From CBDCFV01 sp965216425 (GTDB lineage Bacteria > Chloroflexota > Dehalococcoidia > Lucifugimonadales > UBA3495): a DNA stretch of 64,000 nucleotides. Below are positions 27,270-35,240 of this stretch, piece by piece. The stretch is from contig CBDCFV010000004.1 in assembly GCA_965216425.1 (NCBI GenBank), positions 360,752 to 424,751 of the forward strand, written 5' to 3'. Below the pieces are notes generated by a model, which saw only the letters and a program-made list of their open reading frames with translations, had not been told where the DNA came from and searched no databases. How positions within the stretch are numbered: position 1 is the stretch's first letter; the number at the start of each line of letters is the position of its first letter. The translations under genes were made by a program, and so were the position numbers.

Positions 27270-27932
27270 TCACTTGTGGCATATCGTACAATCGGTTGCT
27301 ACGTTGTTTTCGCGGTGGCAGTCCAAACACGTACCCATTTTCAACGACTGCGCCTGTTTGGGCTTCACTACCGTCATGCTCGCCACGTCGCCGTGGCAGA
27401 TCGAACAGGTTTCCTGCACCGAGAGCGCCCCATTGATGCTCTCACCGTTAATCCCGGTCTTGACCAATTCAGGGCTGGGATCTGTGAAGAACCTTATGTG
27501 GGCCTCGTGGACGAACCTGACATGGTCCGGCATCCGGTGCACCCGTTCCCAGTTGATGGGCATGACGGGCGGCACTGTCCCATCAGCGGCTGGTTCCGGC
27601 CGGAACTTTGATATCTCCGCCATTGCGGTGGTTGTCTGCCCCTCGATCGTGTTGTGACAGAACAGGCATTGCTCAACCGAGGGGACCGTTGCCTCTTCTC
27701 CCTTGGTGACGTTGCGATGGCAGAACTCACACTGTATGCCCATGTTGCCTTCTTCAACTGCACCGGCGTGAACCGTGTGAGGAAAGGCGACTGGCTGTGG
27801 CGGAGCGTTGCCCAATCCAAACGGCGGGTTGGAGAACCATGAAATCAGGAGAACAACCAGAAGGAACCCCACGACCACGGTAACCGTCAGGCCCACTAAG
27901 CCCAGGGTCAACATTTTAGCGTCAAGTCGCAT
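27270..27932 (-). CDS. actA: ActA, pentaheme cytochrome c of alternative complex III
   Basis: A 220-residue protein. One N-terminal transmembrane helix (residues 9-32) is followed by a periplasm-side domain with five CxxCH heme motifs: CEFCH at 68, CLFCH at 89, CSICH at 176, CLDCH at 202 and CTICH at 215. Five hemes with an N-terminal anchor is the ActA layout. It accepts electrons from the iron-sulfur subunit and passes them to ActE. The five motifs need the Ccm system encoded further along the same operon. A small membrane gene precedes it by 122 bases. Confidence 0.92.
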   Translation of the reverse strand: MRLDAKMLTLGLVGLTVTVVVGFLLVVLLISWFSNPPFGLGNAPPQPVAFPHTVHAGAVEEGNMGIQCEFCHRNVTKGEEATVPSVEQCLFCHNTIEGQTTTAMAEISKFRPEPAADGTVPPVMPINWERVHRMPDHVRFVHEAHIRFFTDPSPELVKTGINGESINGALSVQETCSICHGDVASMTVVKPKQAQSLKMGTCLDCHRENNVATDCTICHK

Positions 27933-28054
27933 CTACTATAACGACGCTCCGTTCCATGGTATGCCGTCTCGGGCAATGTACGCCCTGGTGGCCGGAAAAA
28001 GCTGCAAAACTCTCACTATCCCATCAAACAACAAAAAGTCCGAGAGCAGTCCCG

Positions 28055-28351
28055 TCAAATCAGGAACCGGTCCCATATATTTTCAACGTTCAAGGTGGTT
28101 TTAATTACCAGGACCATCAAGACCACTGCCGCGATCAAAACCACAAATGCGAAGCCGGTCAGAGGCGTCCGAAGGCGGGTAAGGCTCTCCGGTGCATGTC
28201 CCGTGTTGATCAAAGAAGGAATAATGGCATGGGCGGTCAAGATGGTGATGGCAAAAGTGACGATAAGGGGAAAATAAATCCAGAAAAACTGAAGCCATAT
28301 ATGGATATCTTGCCAGTTTGCTGCGGTTAGTGTTTTGGGATCGTCAAACAT
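28055..28351 (-). CDS. two-helix membrane protein heading the complex III operon
   Basis: A 98-residue protein with hydrophobic segments at about 19-42 and 68-88 and no charged or redox motif in between. ATG at 28351; no strong ribosome binding site is visible. I do not recognise the family. Being first in the operon, it may be an accessory subunit or assembly factor of the complex, or a small component specific to this lineage. Confidence 0.65.
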   Translation of the reverse strand: MFDDPKTLTAANWQDIHIWLQFFWIYFPLIVTFAITILTAHAIIPSLINTGHAPESLTRLRTPLTGFAFVVLIAAVVLMVLVIKTTLNVENIWDRFLI

Positions 28352-28481
28352 GCGTCAAACAACCACTGGGGTCCCATGCCGGATTCGGTCATTACTCAAA
28401 CGAGCCCCTGCCGAAAACCTAGCGAAAAGTATCACAACCCCATAAAGGTGTCAAGGGTAAAACCATGTCTGAAACTGTTGT

Positions 28482-28510
28482 TTGAAGGCGGTTGGCATTG
28501 CTTGTATACT
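28482..28510 (+). promoter_or_regulatory. candidate leuB promoter
   Basis: A TTGAAG hexamer at 28482-28487 and a TATACT at 28505-28510 are separated by 17 bases, a good sigma-70-type pair. The transcript would start about 60 bases ahead of leuB, whose GTG has AGGAGGGAAG before it. The intergenic region is shared with the divergent complex III operon. Confidence 0.5.
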
Positions 28511-28579
28511 GGGGCGCGAAACGGGCCTTGAGCGCTGGGGTGGAAGAATCCCGAGGAAGGGCCAGGAGGGAAGCCGAAA

Positions 28580-29680
28580 GTGGATTTCGATATCTCGGTG
28601 TTGCCGGGAGACGGTATAGGTACGGAGGTCACTGCCCAGGGAGTCAGTTCCCTGGAAGCGGTGGGGAGAATATTCGGGCACAATTTCAGGCTGGAATACG
28701 GCGACGTGGGCGGGATATCCATCGACAAGCATGGATCGCCTCTCTTGCCCTCGGTGCGCGACTCCGCGGCCGGGGCCGACGCTGTTTTGTTCGGCGGGGT
28801 TGGGGGGCCGAAGTGGGACAACCCCGACGCTTCCATGCGCCCGGAAGACGCCCTGCTCCAGCTACGCGCCCACCTTGGGGTATTCGCCAACATTCGCCCG
28901 GTAAAGGCATATCCGTGGCTGTCCGACTCCAGCTCGTTGAAGCCGTCGGTGCTCGAAGGGGTGGACCTGGTAGTTGTCAGAGAGTTGACCGGCGGGCTGT
29001 ATTACGCTCTGCCCAAGGGGCGGAGCGAGACGCCCCAGGGCCTGACCGCCGTCGACACTATGCGGTACAGCGAAGCCGAGGTTGAACGCATCCTGAGGGT
29101 GGGGTTCCAGTTGGCCCAAGGCCGGCAGGGAAAGCTGGCTTCCGTGGACAAAGCCAATGTACTGGAGTGCTCCAGGCTGTGGCGCCAGATAGCCACCCGG
29201 TTGTCCGCCGAGTACCCCGACGTGGAGTTGGAGCACGTCCTGGTGGACACCTGCGCAATGGAGTTGATTCGCAATCCCGGGCGGTTCGACGTCATAGTAG
29301 CCGAGAACACATTCGGAGACATTTTGACTGATGAGGCGTCGGTGCTGGCCGCGTCCATGGGACTGCTGCCGTCGGCCAGCTTGGCGGAGGTCCCGGTATC
29401 GGGCAAGCGAATCCGCGGTTTCTACGAGCCTATCCACGGCACAGCCCCGGACATCGCCGGCCAGAACATCGCCAACCCCATCGCCTCGATCCTCAGCGTA
29501 GCCATGATGCTGCGCTATTCCCTGGGTCTGACCGAGGAAGCGGCCGCCCTTGAACTGGTGGTAGACCAAACCCTGGCCGAAGGCTACCGCACCCGGGACA
29601 TAGCCGCGCCGGGCGGCCAAGCGGTCGGCACCACGGACATGGGGTCGCACATAATTGGGGCGCTGGAGTCCGCCCGGTAG
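28580..29680 (+). CDS. leuB: 3-isopropylmalate dehydrogenase
   Basis: A 366-residue member of the isocitrate/isopropylmalate dehydrogenase family. 'VLPGDGIGTEV' near 7-17 is the usual start, 'DAVLFGGVGGPKWD' near 67-80 is specific to LeuB, 'VRELTGGLYYA' near 137 carries the substrate Arg/Tyr region, and 'NTFGDILTDEASVLAASMGLLPSASL'-type sequence (split over 237-262) holds the Mg2+ Asp residues. It oxidatively decarboxylates 3-isopropylmalate in leucine synthesis. GTG start at 28580 with a good ribosome binding site. It stands alone; no leuA, leuC or leuD is adjacent. Confidence 0.95.
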   Translation: MDFDISVLPGDGIGTEVTAQGVSSLEAVGRIFGHNFRLEYGDVGGISIDKHGSPLLPSVRDSAAGADAVLFGGVGGPKWDNPDASMRPEDALLQLRAHLGVFANIRPVKAYPWLSDSSSLKPSVLEGVDLVVVRELTGGLYYALPKGRSETPQGLTAVDTMRYSEAEVERILRVGFQLAQGRQGKLASVDKANVLECSRLWRQIATRLSAEYPDVELEHVLVDTCAMELIRNPGRFDVIVAENTFGDILTDEASVLAASMGLLPSASLAEVPVSGKRIRGFYEPIHGTAPDIAGQNIANPIASILSVAMMLRYSLGLTEEAAALELVVDQTLAEGYRTRDIAAPGGQAVGTTDMGSHIIGALESAR

Positions 29681-29940
29681 ACGCCGCCGATTGCATCCTG
29701 CCCACGAGTGGACCATTGGATATTTGGGCTGCTGTTGCCCTCGCGCCGCAACTCCCCTCCGGGACTTCTCGCAACGATGCTTGCATCGCGCGGACTCGAT
29801 TATCTCCTCCTTGGCTCCCATTCGGTGCCGCAACCATTGCAAAGCAGCCTGACAACTTGAGACTACTCACTAGCAACAGCCGAAGGTACAGCCTTTGCTT
29901 CGAATGACTGAATCCCGGATATGTAAGGACACCCCGCCAA

Positions 29941-31005
29941 ATGAGTGGTGACCTGACAATCGCCATCATAGTTTTCCTGGCCAGCGCCGCGTCGGTAATT
30001 TACTTGGGCGCTCAACTGGCCAAATACGGCGACGCCCTGGCTTCGTTGACCGGGTTGGGACGAGTGTTCATCGGCAGCATCCTGGTGGCGCTGGTCACTT
30101 CGTTGCCAGAGTTGTCCACCAACTTTGCCGCGGTGAGGCTCGACCCGCCAAACCCGGGCTTGGCCATTGGCAACATCCTGGGCGCCAACATGCTCAACAT
30201 GTTCACTTTCGCCGCAGTGGCATTGGCGTTTGGCGGAAAGGCTTTTCTGGAACGCGTGGCGCCGGAGCAAAGTTACTTGGCCCTGCTGGCCGCTGTAATG
30301 ACGGGAGCGGCCGTCGTCTTTGGCGTAGTCAAGATAAACGCCGCCGCATGGCAAACGGGATTGAGTTCGTTGGTGCTGCTGTTGGTCTACATCGGCGGGA
30401 TGTGGATTGTTTACGTCACTAGGCCTCAAGAGGAAGCAGCGGACGATGATGAAGGACCGAACGTCTCTTTAAGGCGGGCTTGGATAATATTCGTGCTGGT
30501 GTCGGTGGGCGTGATCATTGCCGGGGTCTTCCTGGCGTGGAGCGCGGACCGGATTGCGGACATTACCGGGGTTGCCTCCAGCACGTTGGGCATCCTGGCG
30601 GTCTCCTTGGTGACCACGATGCCGGAGGCGTCGGCCACCATTGCCGCCGCCCGCATGGGCGCCGCCGACCTGGGAATCAGCGGGCTGGTGGGTAGTTGCG
30701 TGTTCAACGTGTCGATCTTGTGCTACGCCGACCTGCTGTACCGCGACGGCATCCTGATAAACCAAGCCCAGGAAGCGCACCTCATCGCCGGCACTGTAGC
30801 ATTCGCTCTGCTGTTGACCGCGTTGAGTTTGATCTTGTGGCGGGGGCGCATAATGAGTGCGGCGGTCAGGGTGATCTTGGCGTTGATGGCTTCGGCCTAC
30901 ATCGCGGCCGCGTTGGTGGTGACGTCCATAGGGCAAGCGTCAGACACACCCGATCCGGCATCCGCTATCGATCTGCCCGATAGCAGCGCCCGGGATCAGC
31001 GTTAG
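29941..31005 (+). CDS. CaCA-family sodium/calcium (cation) exchanger
   Basis: A 354-residue membrane protein with two homologous halves. Alpha-repeat 1 is 'GSILVALVTSLPELSTNFAAV' near 45-65 (given here as 20-residue parts: GSILVALVTSLPELSTNFAA), alpha-repeat 2 is 'GILAVSLVTTMPEASATIAA' near 219-238. The acidic Glu in each 'LPE/MPE' binds the cation. A short acidic loop (EEAADDDEGP near 164) separates the halves. It exports Ca2+ or a related cation at the expense of Na+ or H+. About 260 bases of non-coding sequence separate it from leuB. Confidence 0.9.
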   Translation: MSGDLTIAIIVFLASAASVIYLGAQLAKYGDALASLTGLGRVFIGSILVALVTSLPELSTNFAAVRLDPPNPGLAIGNILGANMLNMFTFAAVALAFGGKAFLERVAPEQSYLALLAAVMTGAAVVFGVVKINAAAWQTGLSSLVLLLVYIGGMWIVYVTRPQEEAADDDEGPNVSLRRAWIIFVLVSVGVIIAGVFLAWSADRIADITGVASSTLGILAVSLVTTMPEASATIAAARMGAADLGISGLVGSCVFNVSILCYADLLYRDGILINQAQEAHLIAGTVAFALLLTALSLILWRGRIMSAAVRVILALMASAYIAAALVVTSIGQASDTPDPASAIDLPDSSARDQR

Positions 31006-31015
31006 AGGATCGGCG

Positions 31016-31504
31016 TTAGATGTCTTCCCCGACGTAACTTGCGATTTGCACGAAACCCTCTTCCTCGTCAGACCAAGCAAACAGCGCCGCCTCCACAACG
31101 CGGCTACCATCGATGCCCACAACCAACTGTTGCACCGGATACGCCGGCCCATCCCCCCAAGGGCTGGTGGCTACTTCCCTGTCAGTGGGGGAGAAGTAGG
31201 CGCGGCCATTGGGGTGGGAGTGAAAAATCACTTTGGCAGGAGTGTCGCTGTCAAGACTACGGTTCAGCGACAGTAAGTCATCTCCGGTGATCACGTAGGC
31301 AGTCTCGGCTCCCCGGGCTGCTTGGGTTGGATGTGTGCCCAAAGCCTGGGCATTGTCGCAACTGCGCACCAAGGTAACCACCGGCCGGTCTTGGGGGCCG
31401 GCAAGCCAGCCGCAGCACTCGGCCGGGAAGGCCTTGCGAGCTTCCTGATAAACCGCGCTCAAGACCTGTTGAGGAATCTCTAACGGCGCCAACGCATCGG
31501 CCAT
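31016..31504 (-). CDS. JAMM/MPN+ metalloprotease-like protein
   Basis: A 162-residue protein. The JAMM metal motif is complete: Glu29 in 'PAECCGWL', His95-x-His97 in HSHPNG and Ser105-x-x-Asp108 in FSPTD. Such bacterial proteins remove peptides or sulfur-carrier tails, for example from ThiS/MoaD-like proteins. No carrier gene is nearby. It is convergent with the exchanger gene and directly downstream of the DUSP-like gene (11 bases), likely in one operon. Confidence 0.85.
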   Translation of the reverse strand: MADALAPLEIPQQVLSAVYQEARKAFPAECCGWLAGPQDRPVVTLVRSCDNAQALGTHPTQAARGAETAYVITGDDLLSLNRSLDSDTPAKVIFHSHPNGRAYFSPTDREVATSPWGDGPAYPVQQLVVGIDGSRVVEAALFAWSDEEEGFVQIASYVGEDI

Positions 31505-31515
31505 ACTAAGTCTCC

Positions 31516-32010
31516 TTAAAGGCCTTCCAGTAAACGCCTGGCCCTACGTTCCTGCCGCTCTTGTTCCTGGGCCTTCACGTGGTCGTAATACCGGCTCACA
31601 GCCTCTTCCTGTTCACGGCTCTCTATCGACCCGGGGCGTTGGGACCTGACGAAGTCGATCGCGCTTTCCGCAGTATAGCCAACATACACCAGGTAACAGG
31701 CCAGGACAGTTCCGGTCCGCCCCAGTCCGGCTTTGCAGGTGACCACCACCGGGTGTTCCCAGGACTCGATCTGCTGGTCGATGAACTGGCACATCCGGTC
31801 TATCTGGTCGACCTGCGGAGCGGTAAAGTCCGGGACCGGCTCGTACAGGTCCGCCAGTTCCAGCGCTTCTCCGGAAATGGTGTCCTCTTCCATCCGTATG
31901 ACGGCGGCAATGTCACGCAACTTCAGGAACATCAAATCGCGGCGGCTGGTGGGGCCTTGGGCGCCGGCCAGAGAGCCTTCAAGCAACCAGCTAAAATTAA
32001 GGTGCTGCAC
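31516..32010 (-). CDS. dual-specificity phosphatase-like protein with Thr in place of the P-loop His
   Basis: A 164-residue protein with the DUSP/PTP fold. 'VPDFTAPQVDQIDRM' near 59-73 supplies the general-acid Asp61, and the P-loop reads TCKAGLGRTGT with Cys92 and Arg98. The family's invariant His before the Cys is Thr91, which would raise the cysteine's pKa and slow catalysis. The rest of the loop is intact, so activity is plausible. The DUSP23-like eukaryotic proteins are the nearest match I recall. It precedes the JAMM gene in the same orientation. Confidence 0.82.
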   Translation of the reverse strand: MQHLNFSWLLEGSLAGAQGPTSRRDLMFLKLRDIAAVIRMEEDTISGEALELADLYEPVPDFTAPQVDQIDRMCQFIDQQIESWEHPVVVTCKAGLGRTGTVLACYLVYVGYTAESAIDFVRSQRPGSIESREQEEAVSRYYDHVKAQEQERQERRARRLLEGL

Positions 32011-32366
32011 AGGGCAAACTCCGCAGAATTAACGGAATAGTGGTTGGTAGCCGGTGGTCAGTGACTTGCCGTCACCAACCACTTGTCAGGCGATATCGCC
32101 CGCCTATTATACTTGCGCACGGGACACTCAAGCCACACCTGCCTGCCCACAGGATAGGACGATCGCAAAGTTGAAGGAATCGCCTCTATCCGCTCGTACT
32201 GAGCTTGTCTAAGGACGTTCTTGCCACCAACCCGCAGGGAAGCCCCGTCACCAACCCGTCATTCCCGCGAAGGCGGGAATCCATGGGCTTCCAATCGCAG
32301 AGCGCGTAACCGGATGACGGCGCTGCTGGACCGCCTGATTTCGCAAATATCAACACAGCATGGCCA
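32011..32366. other. intergenic gap with one palindromic repeat
   Basis: No gene is supported. The stretch holds the palindromic repeat at 32259-32283, plus a 'TCGTACTGAGCTTGTC'-type sequence near 32192 of the kind often repeated in environmental genomes. Candidate minus-strand -10 sequences (TATAAT-like, near 32105) could serve the DUSP gene. Confidence 0.4.
32259..32283. repeat. palindromic repeat, TCATTCCCGCG-type
   Basis: TCATTCCCGCGAAGGCGGGAATCCA in two halves: ATTCCCGC and GCGGGAAT pair around a short AAG-type loop. Near-identical copies lie at 34733-34757 and 36850-36874, the latter with the loop reversed. Confidence 0.8.
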
Positions 32367-32638
32367 CTATTCACTCGTTGAAAAAATCCGCTCAACCTCC
32401 TCAGAATTCAGGCTATCCACCACCACCAGTTTCTCACGGGAGTTATGCCCCTGGTTATATGAACACTGGTCTTGGCGACTCCCAAAGCGTCGGCCAGCAG
32501 CGCAATCACTGCCGCGTTGGCCCGCCCCTTTTCCGGCGGCGCAGTCACCCGCACCAGCAACACGCCGTCCCGGAATCCGGCGATTTTGTTTGCCGAGGCC
32601 CTTGGTTGGACTTTTACCTTCAAGTGAGTTTCAGGCAA
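32367..32638 (-). pseudogene. DUF167/YggU-family gene with a one-base deletion
   Basis: The frame from 32638 reads 'LKVKVQPRASANKIAGFRDG', then 'PPEKGRANAAVIALLADALG', the DUF167 signature, and continues to 'VHITRG'. There the frame turns into 'ITPVRNWWWWIA' and stops. In the next frame the expected family ending appears ('HNSREKLVVVDSLNSEEVERIF') up to a TAG at 32367-32369. One base is missing near 32447-32451. It is either a real recent frameshift or a sequencing error. The start (TTG at 32638) is tentative. DUF167 proteins are small, of unknown function. Confidence 0.7.
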
Positions 32639-32763
32639 GGATTGGCAGGGTATAGATCGGTTGGAGGAGGGATGTCTCGAATGACGGATGGTTGCAAGGT
32701 GCCCAGCCGCCATGCTTCTGCTATATTTACCCGCGGAACGTCAACGTACTTGGGAGAGGTCCG

Positions 32764-33543
32764 GTGGAGTATACCAACATCAGGCTTGAAAAAGAAAAGG
32801 GTGTGGCAACTATTCGGCTGGACCGGCCCAACGCCCTGAACGCGGTCAACTGGGACCTGCTTAACGAGTTGTCGGACGCCACGGCGGCTGTGGCCGGAGA
32901 CGAAGAGATAAAGGCCTTGGTGCTCAGGGGCGAGGGCCGGGCTTTCTGCTCCGGCGCCGACCTCACCTTCTTCGAGACGGCTTTCCAGAAGCCTGACCTC
33001 CTGACCCAGTACTTGAACCACTTCAATGCCTGCTTGTTCGGCTTGGAGAAATTGCCCATTCCGGTCATCGCCGTTGTCCACGGGTACGCTTTGGCCGGCG
33101 GGCTGGAATTGATGCTGGCGTGCGACATGGCCTTGGCGGCCGAAGATGCCCGCATCGGCGACCAGCACGCCAACTTCGGCCTGATGCCCGGCGGCGGCTC
33201 CACCCAGCGGTTGCCTCGCAAGATAGGTCCGCAGAAGGCGATGGAACTGTTGACCACTGGGCGTTGGCTGTCAGGAGCCGAGGCCGCCGCGTGTGGCTTG
33301 GTGTTGCGGGCCGTTCCCGCTGGCGACCTCGACCGGCAGCTTGAAGAGTTGGTCGCCCCCTTGCGGGCCAAGAGCCGCCCGGGGTTGGGCTGGATAAAGT
33401 CCGTAACCCGCCGTGGCGACGGCCTGTCTCTTGACGACGGCATATCATTGGAGACCATGGCGTTTGTCCAATACGTTGCGACGTCGGACCATCCCACTCA
33501 AGGGATACAGGCCTTCAAGGAAAAAAGGCAGCCGGAATTCTAA
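32764..33543 (+). CDS. enoyl-CoA hydratase/isomerase family protein
   Basis: A 259-residue crotonase-fold protein. 'RLDRPNALNAVNWDLLNEL' (near 17-35), 'RAFCSGADLTFFE' near 58-70 (first oxyanion-hole segment), 'HGYALAGGLELMLACDMALAA' near 106-126 (second segment) and a Glu in 'FGLMPGGGSTQRL' region define the family. GTG at 32764 is chosen because GGGAGAGG precedes it by three bases. Hydration, isomerisation or dehalogenation of acyl-CoA is possible; the substrate is not evident. Confidence 0.88.
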   Translation: MEYTNIRLEKEKGVATIRLDRPNALNAVNWDLLNELSDATAAVAGDEEIKALVLRGEGRAFCSGADLTFFETAFQKPDLLTQYLNHFNACLFGLEKLPIPVIAVVHGYALAGGLELMLACDMALAAEDARIGDQHANFGLMPGGGSTQRLPRKIGPQKAMELLTTGRWLSGAEAAACGLVLRAVPAGDLDRQLEELVAPLRAKSRPGLGWIKSVTRRGDGLSLDDGISLETMAFVQYVATSDHPTQGIQAFKEKRQPEF

Positions 33544-33688
33544 GGCCCGCCTGTCGCTCGGTTCGACAGGTATGGGCTGCGATGCTATGATGCAATGGCT
33601 TACCTGTCGTGGTCGGGTTGGGATGAGCGGGATCAGGGAGCAGTCCCAAGCCCTCCGTAGGGCGATTCCCCCCACCTGAGAAATTTCC

Positions 33689-34570
33689 ATGAAGATAATC
33701 AACATCCTCAACGAGACACGCACTATTTCCTGCGAGTTCTTCCCCCCCAAGACTGAAGAAGGCATACCCGGTGTCTTCGGGGCCATCCAGAGGCTACAGC
33801 GTTTCAGCCCGGACTTCATATCGGTTACCTATGGCGCGGGAGGGTCTACCAGGGCATTCACCGAACGCATTACCATTGAAGCCAAGGACTTTGGCGACAT
33901 GGAGGTAATGGCCCATTTGACTTGCGTCGGCCAGACCAAAGAAGAGGTCCATCGCGTGCTGGAGCGCTTGGACGCCGCGGGGATCGACAACGTCATAGCG
34001 TTACGGGGCGACCCTCCCGGGGGTGAATCCAACTTCATCCCGGCTGAAGGCGGTTTTGAACATGCGGCGGAGTTGATCGAGCATATTCAAGGCAATTTCG
34101 AGTTCGGCCTCGCCGCCGCCTGCTATCCCGAAGGCCATACCGAGTCCGTGGATTTGCATGCCGACTTGGAGTACACCAAACAGAAGGTGGACAAGGGCGC
34201 TGATTTCCTGGTTACCCAGCTCTTTTACGACAACAGAGACTTCTTCGACTTTATGGACCGCGCCGGGAAGGCGGGCATCAACATTCCAATCATTCCGGGA
34301 ATGTTGCCCATTCTGAACACCGCGCAGATTCGCCGGTTCACCGGCCTGTGCGGCGCGAAGATTCCCGATGGGTTGGACCATAAATTGGACCAGTACGCCG
34401 ACGACGATAACGCCGTGCGCGAGTTGGGTGTGGAACACGCCACACGGCAAGCGGAAGAGTTGTGGGCCAGCGGAGTCCCCGGTATCCACTTTTACGTGCT
34501 CAACAGGAGCTATTCGGTCTCAAAAATCCTGGAAAACCTGAGCCTGTCCAAACATAACGGGGTTGATTAA
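33689..34570 (+). CDS. metF: methylenetetrahydrofolate reductase
   Basis: A 293-residue TIM-barrel FAD enzyme. 'SCEFFPPKTEEG' near 14-25 is the family start with the catalytic Glu, 'HLTCVGQTKEEV' near 76-87, 'ALRGDPPGG' near 109-117 and 'ITQLFYDN'-equivalent 'LVTQLFYDNRDFFDF' near 174-188 complete it. It reduces 5,10-methylene-THF to 5-methyl-THF for methionine synthesis. A CACCTGAGAAATTTCC stretch precedes the ATG, with weak Shine-Dalgarno complementarity. Monocistronic in appearance. Confidence 0.95.
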   Translation: MKIINILNETRTISCEFFPPKTEEGIPGVFGAIQRLQRFSPDFISVTYGAGGSTRAFTERITIEAKDFGDMEVMAHLTCVGQTKEEVHRVLERLDAAGIDNVIALRGDPPGGESNFIPAEGGFEHAAELIEHIQGNFEFGLAAACYPEGHTESVDLHADLEYTKQKVDKGADFLVTQLFYDNRDFFDFMDRAGKAGINIPIIPGMLPILNTAQIRRFTGLCGAKIPDGLDHKLDQYADDDNAVRELGVEHATRQAEELWASGVPGIHFYVLNRSYSVSKILENLSLSKHNGVD

Positions 34571-34865
34571 GCCCGCCTTCCATGACTTTTGCCCTCACGT
34601 GCCGCCCCGCGTCAGGGCATTCTTGAAGTCAGTGTACCCCTGAAGTTAGGGCATTCCTGAAATAATCATTGATTTGAAAATACCCAACGATTTGATAACG
34701 CCCAACTCGTCAATTTGAAAATACTCAAATCGTCATTCCCGCGCAGGCGGGAATCCAAAGCCTTCACAAGGTAAACCACGTAGCGCAGGGCATGTTTGGC
34801 GGCCCCGGTTTCCCAAAGCCCCGTCGACCCCACTCAACCCTCAGCCCAAACCTGACCGAGACTAC
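34571..34865. other. AT-rich intergenic region with short repeats
   Basis: Before acpS there are repeated ATTTGAAAATAC blocks (34671-34682 and 34713-34724), the second followed by TCAAAT to make a small palindrome (ATTTGA / TCAAAT), then the palindromic repeat at 34733-34757. No gene is present. The sequence could bind a regulator, but there is no evidence for it. Confidence 0.5.
34733..34757. repeat. palindromic repeat, TCATTCCCGCG-type
   Basis: A near copy of the repeat at 32259-32283 with GCAGG in place of GAAGG at the loop (TCATTCCCGCGCAGGCGGGAATCCA). It lies in the gap between metF and acpS. Confidence 0.8.
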
Positions 34866-35240
34866 ATGCTAAGTACCGGCGTTGACATTATCGAGATCGA
34901 GCGGGTGCGGAGCGTCCTGGACCGGTACGGGCAACGGTTCCTGGCACGGATCTTTACGGCGGGCGAGATAGCATACTGCCGCGGGAGGCCCGCAAACCTG
35001 GCGGCCCGGTTTGCAGCTAAAGAGGCTACCATGAAAGCCTTGGGCACCGGCGTCCGCGGTGTCGGTTGGAAGGACATCGAGGTTGTCAGGAGCGAAAGCG
35101 GCGCTCCCTCGGTGATGCTGCACGGCAGGGCAAAACACCGGGCCGCAAGACTGTCGGTTCGGGAAATCTCCCTCAGCTTGTCCCACTCCCGCGACTATGC
35201 TGTCGCATTCGTAGTCGCGGAGCGTGAGGAGCCCGCGTGA
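34866..35240 (+). CDS. acpS: holo-[acyl-carrier-protein] synthase
   Basis: A 124-residue phosphopantetheinyl transferase. 'GVDIIEIERV' at 5-14 has the Mg2+-binding Asp7, and 'RFAAKEATMKALG' at 48-60 has Glu53. 'ISLSLSHSRDYAVAFV' near 102-117 is the C-terminal signature. It moves 4'-phosphopantetheine from CoA to acyl carrier protein. The next gene overlaps it by four bases. Confidence 0.95.
   Translation: MLSTGVDIIEIERVRSVLDRYGQRFLARIFTAGEIAYCRGRPANLAARFAAKEATMKALGTGVRGVGWKDIEVVRSESGAPSVMLHGRAKHRAARLSVREISLSLSHSRDYAVAFVVAEREEPA

Noticed and set aside
28862..29842. Minus-strand 326-codon frame opposite leuB
   Set aside because: It is a shadow of leuB in a GC-rich region, with no protein-like signature.
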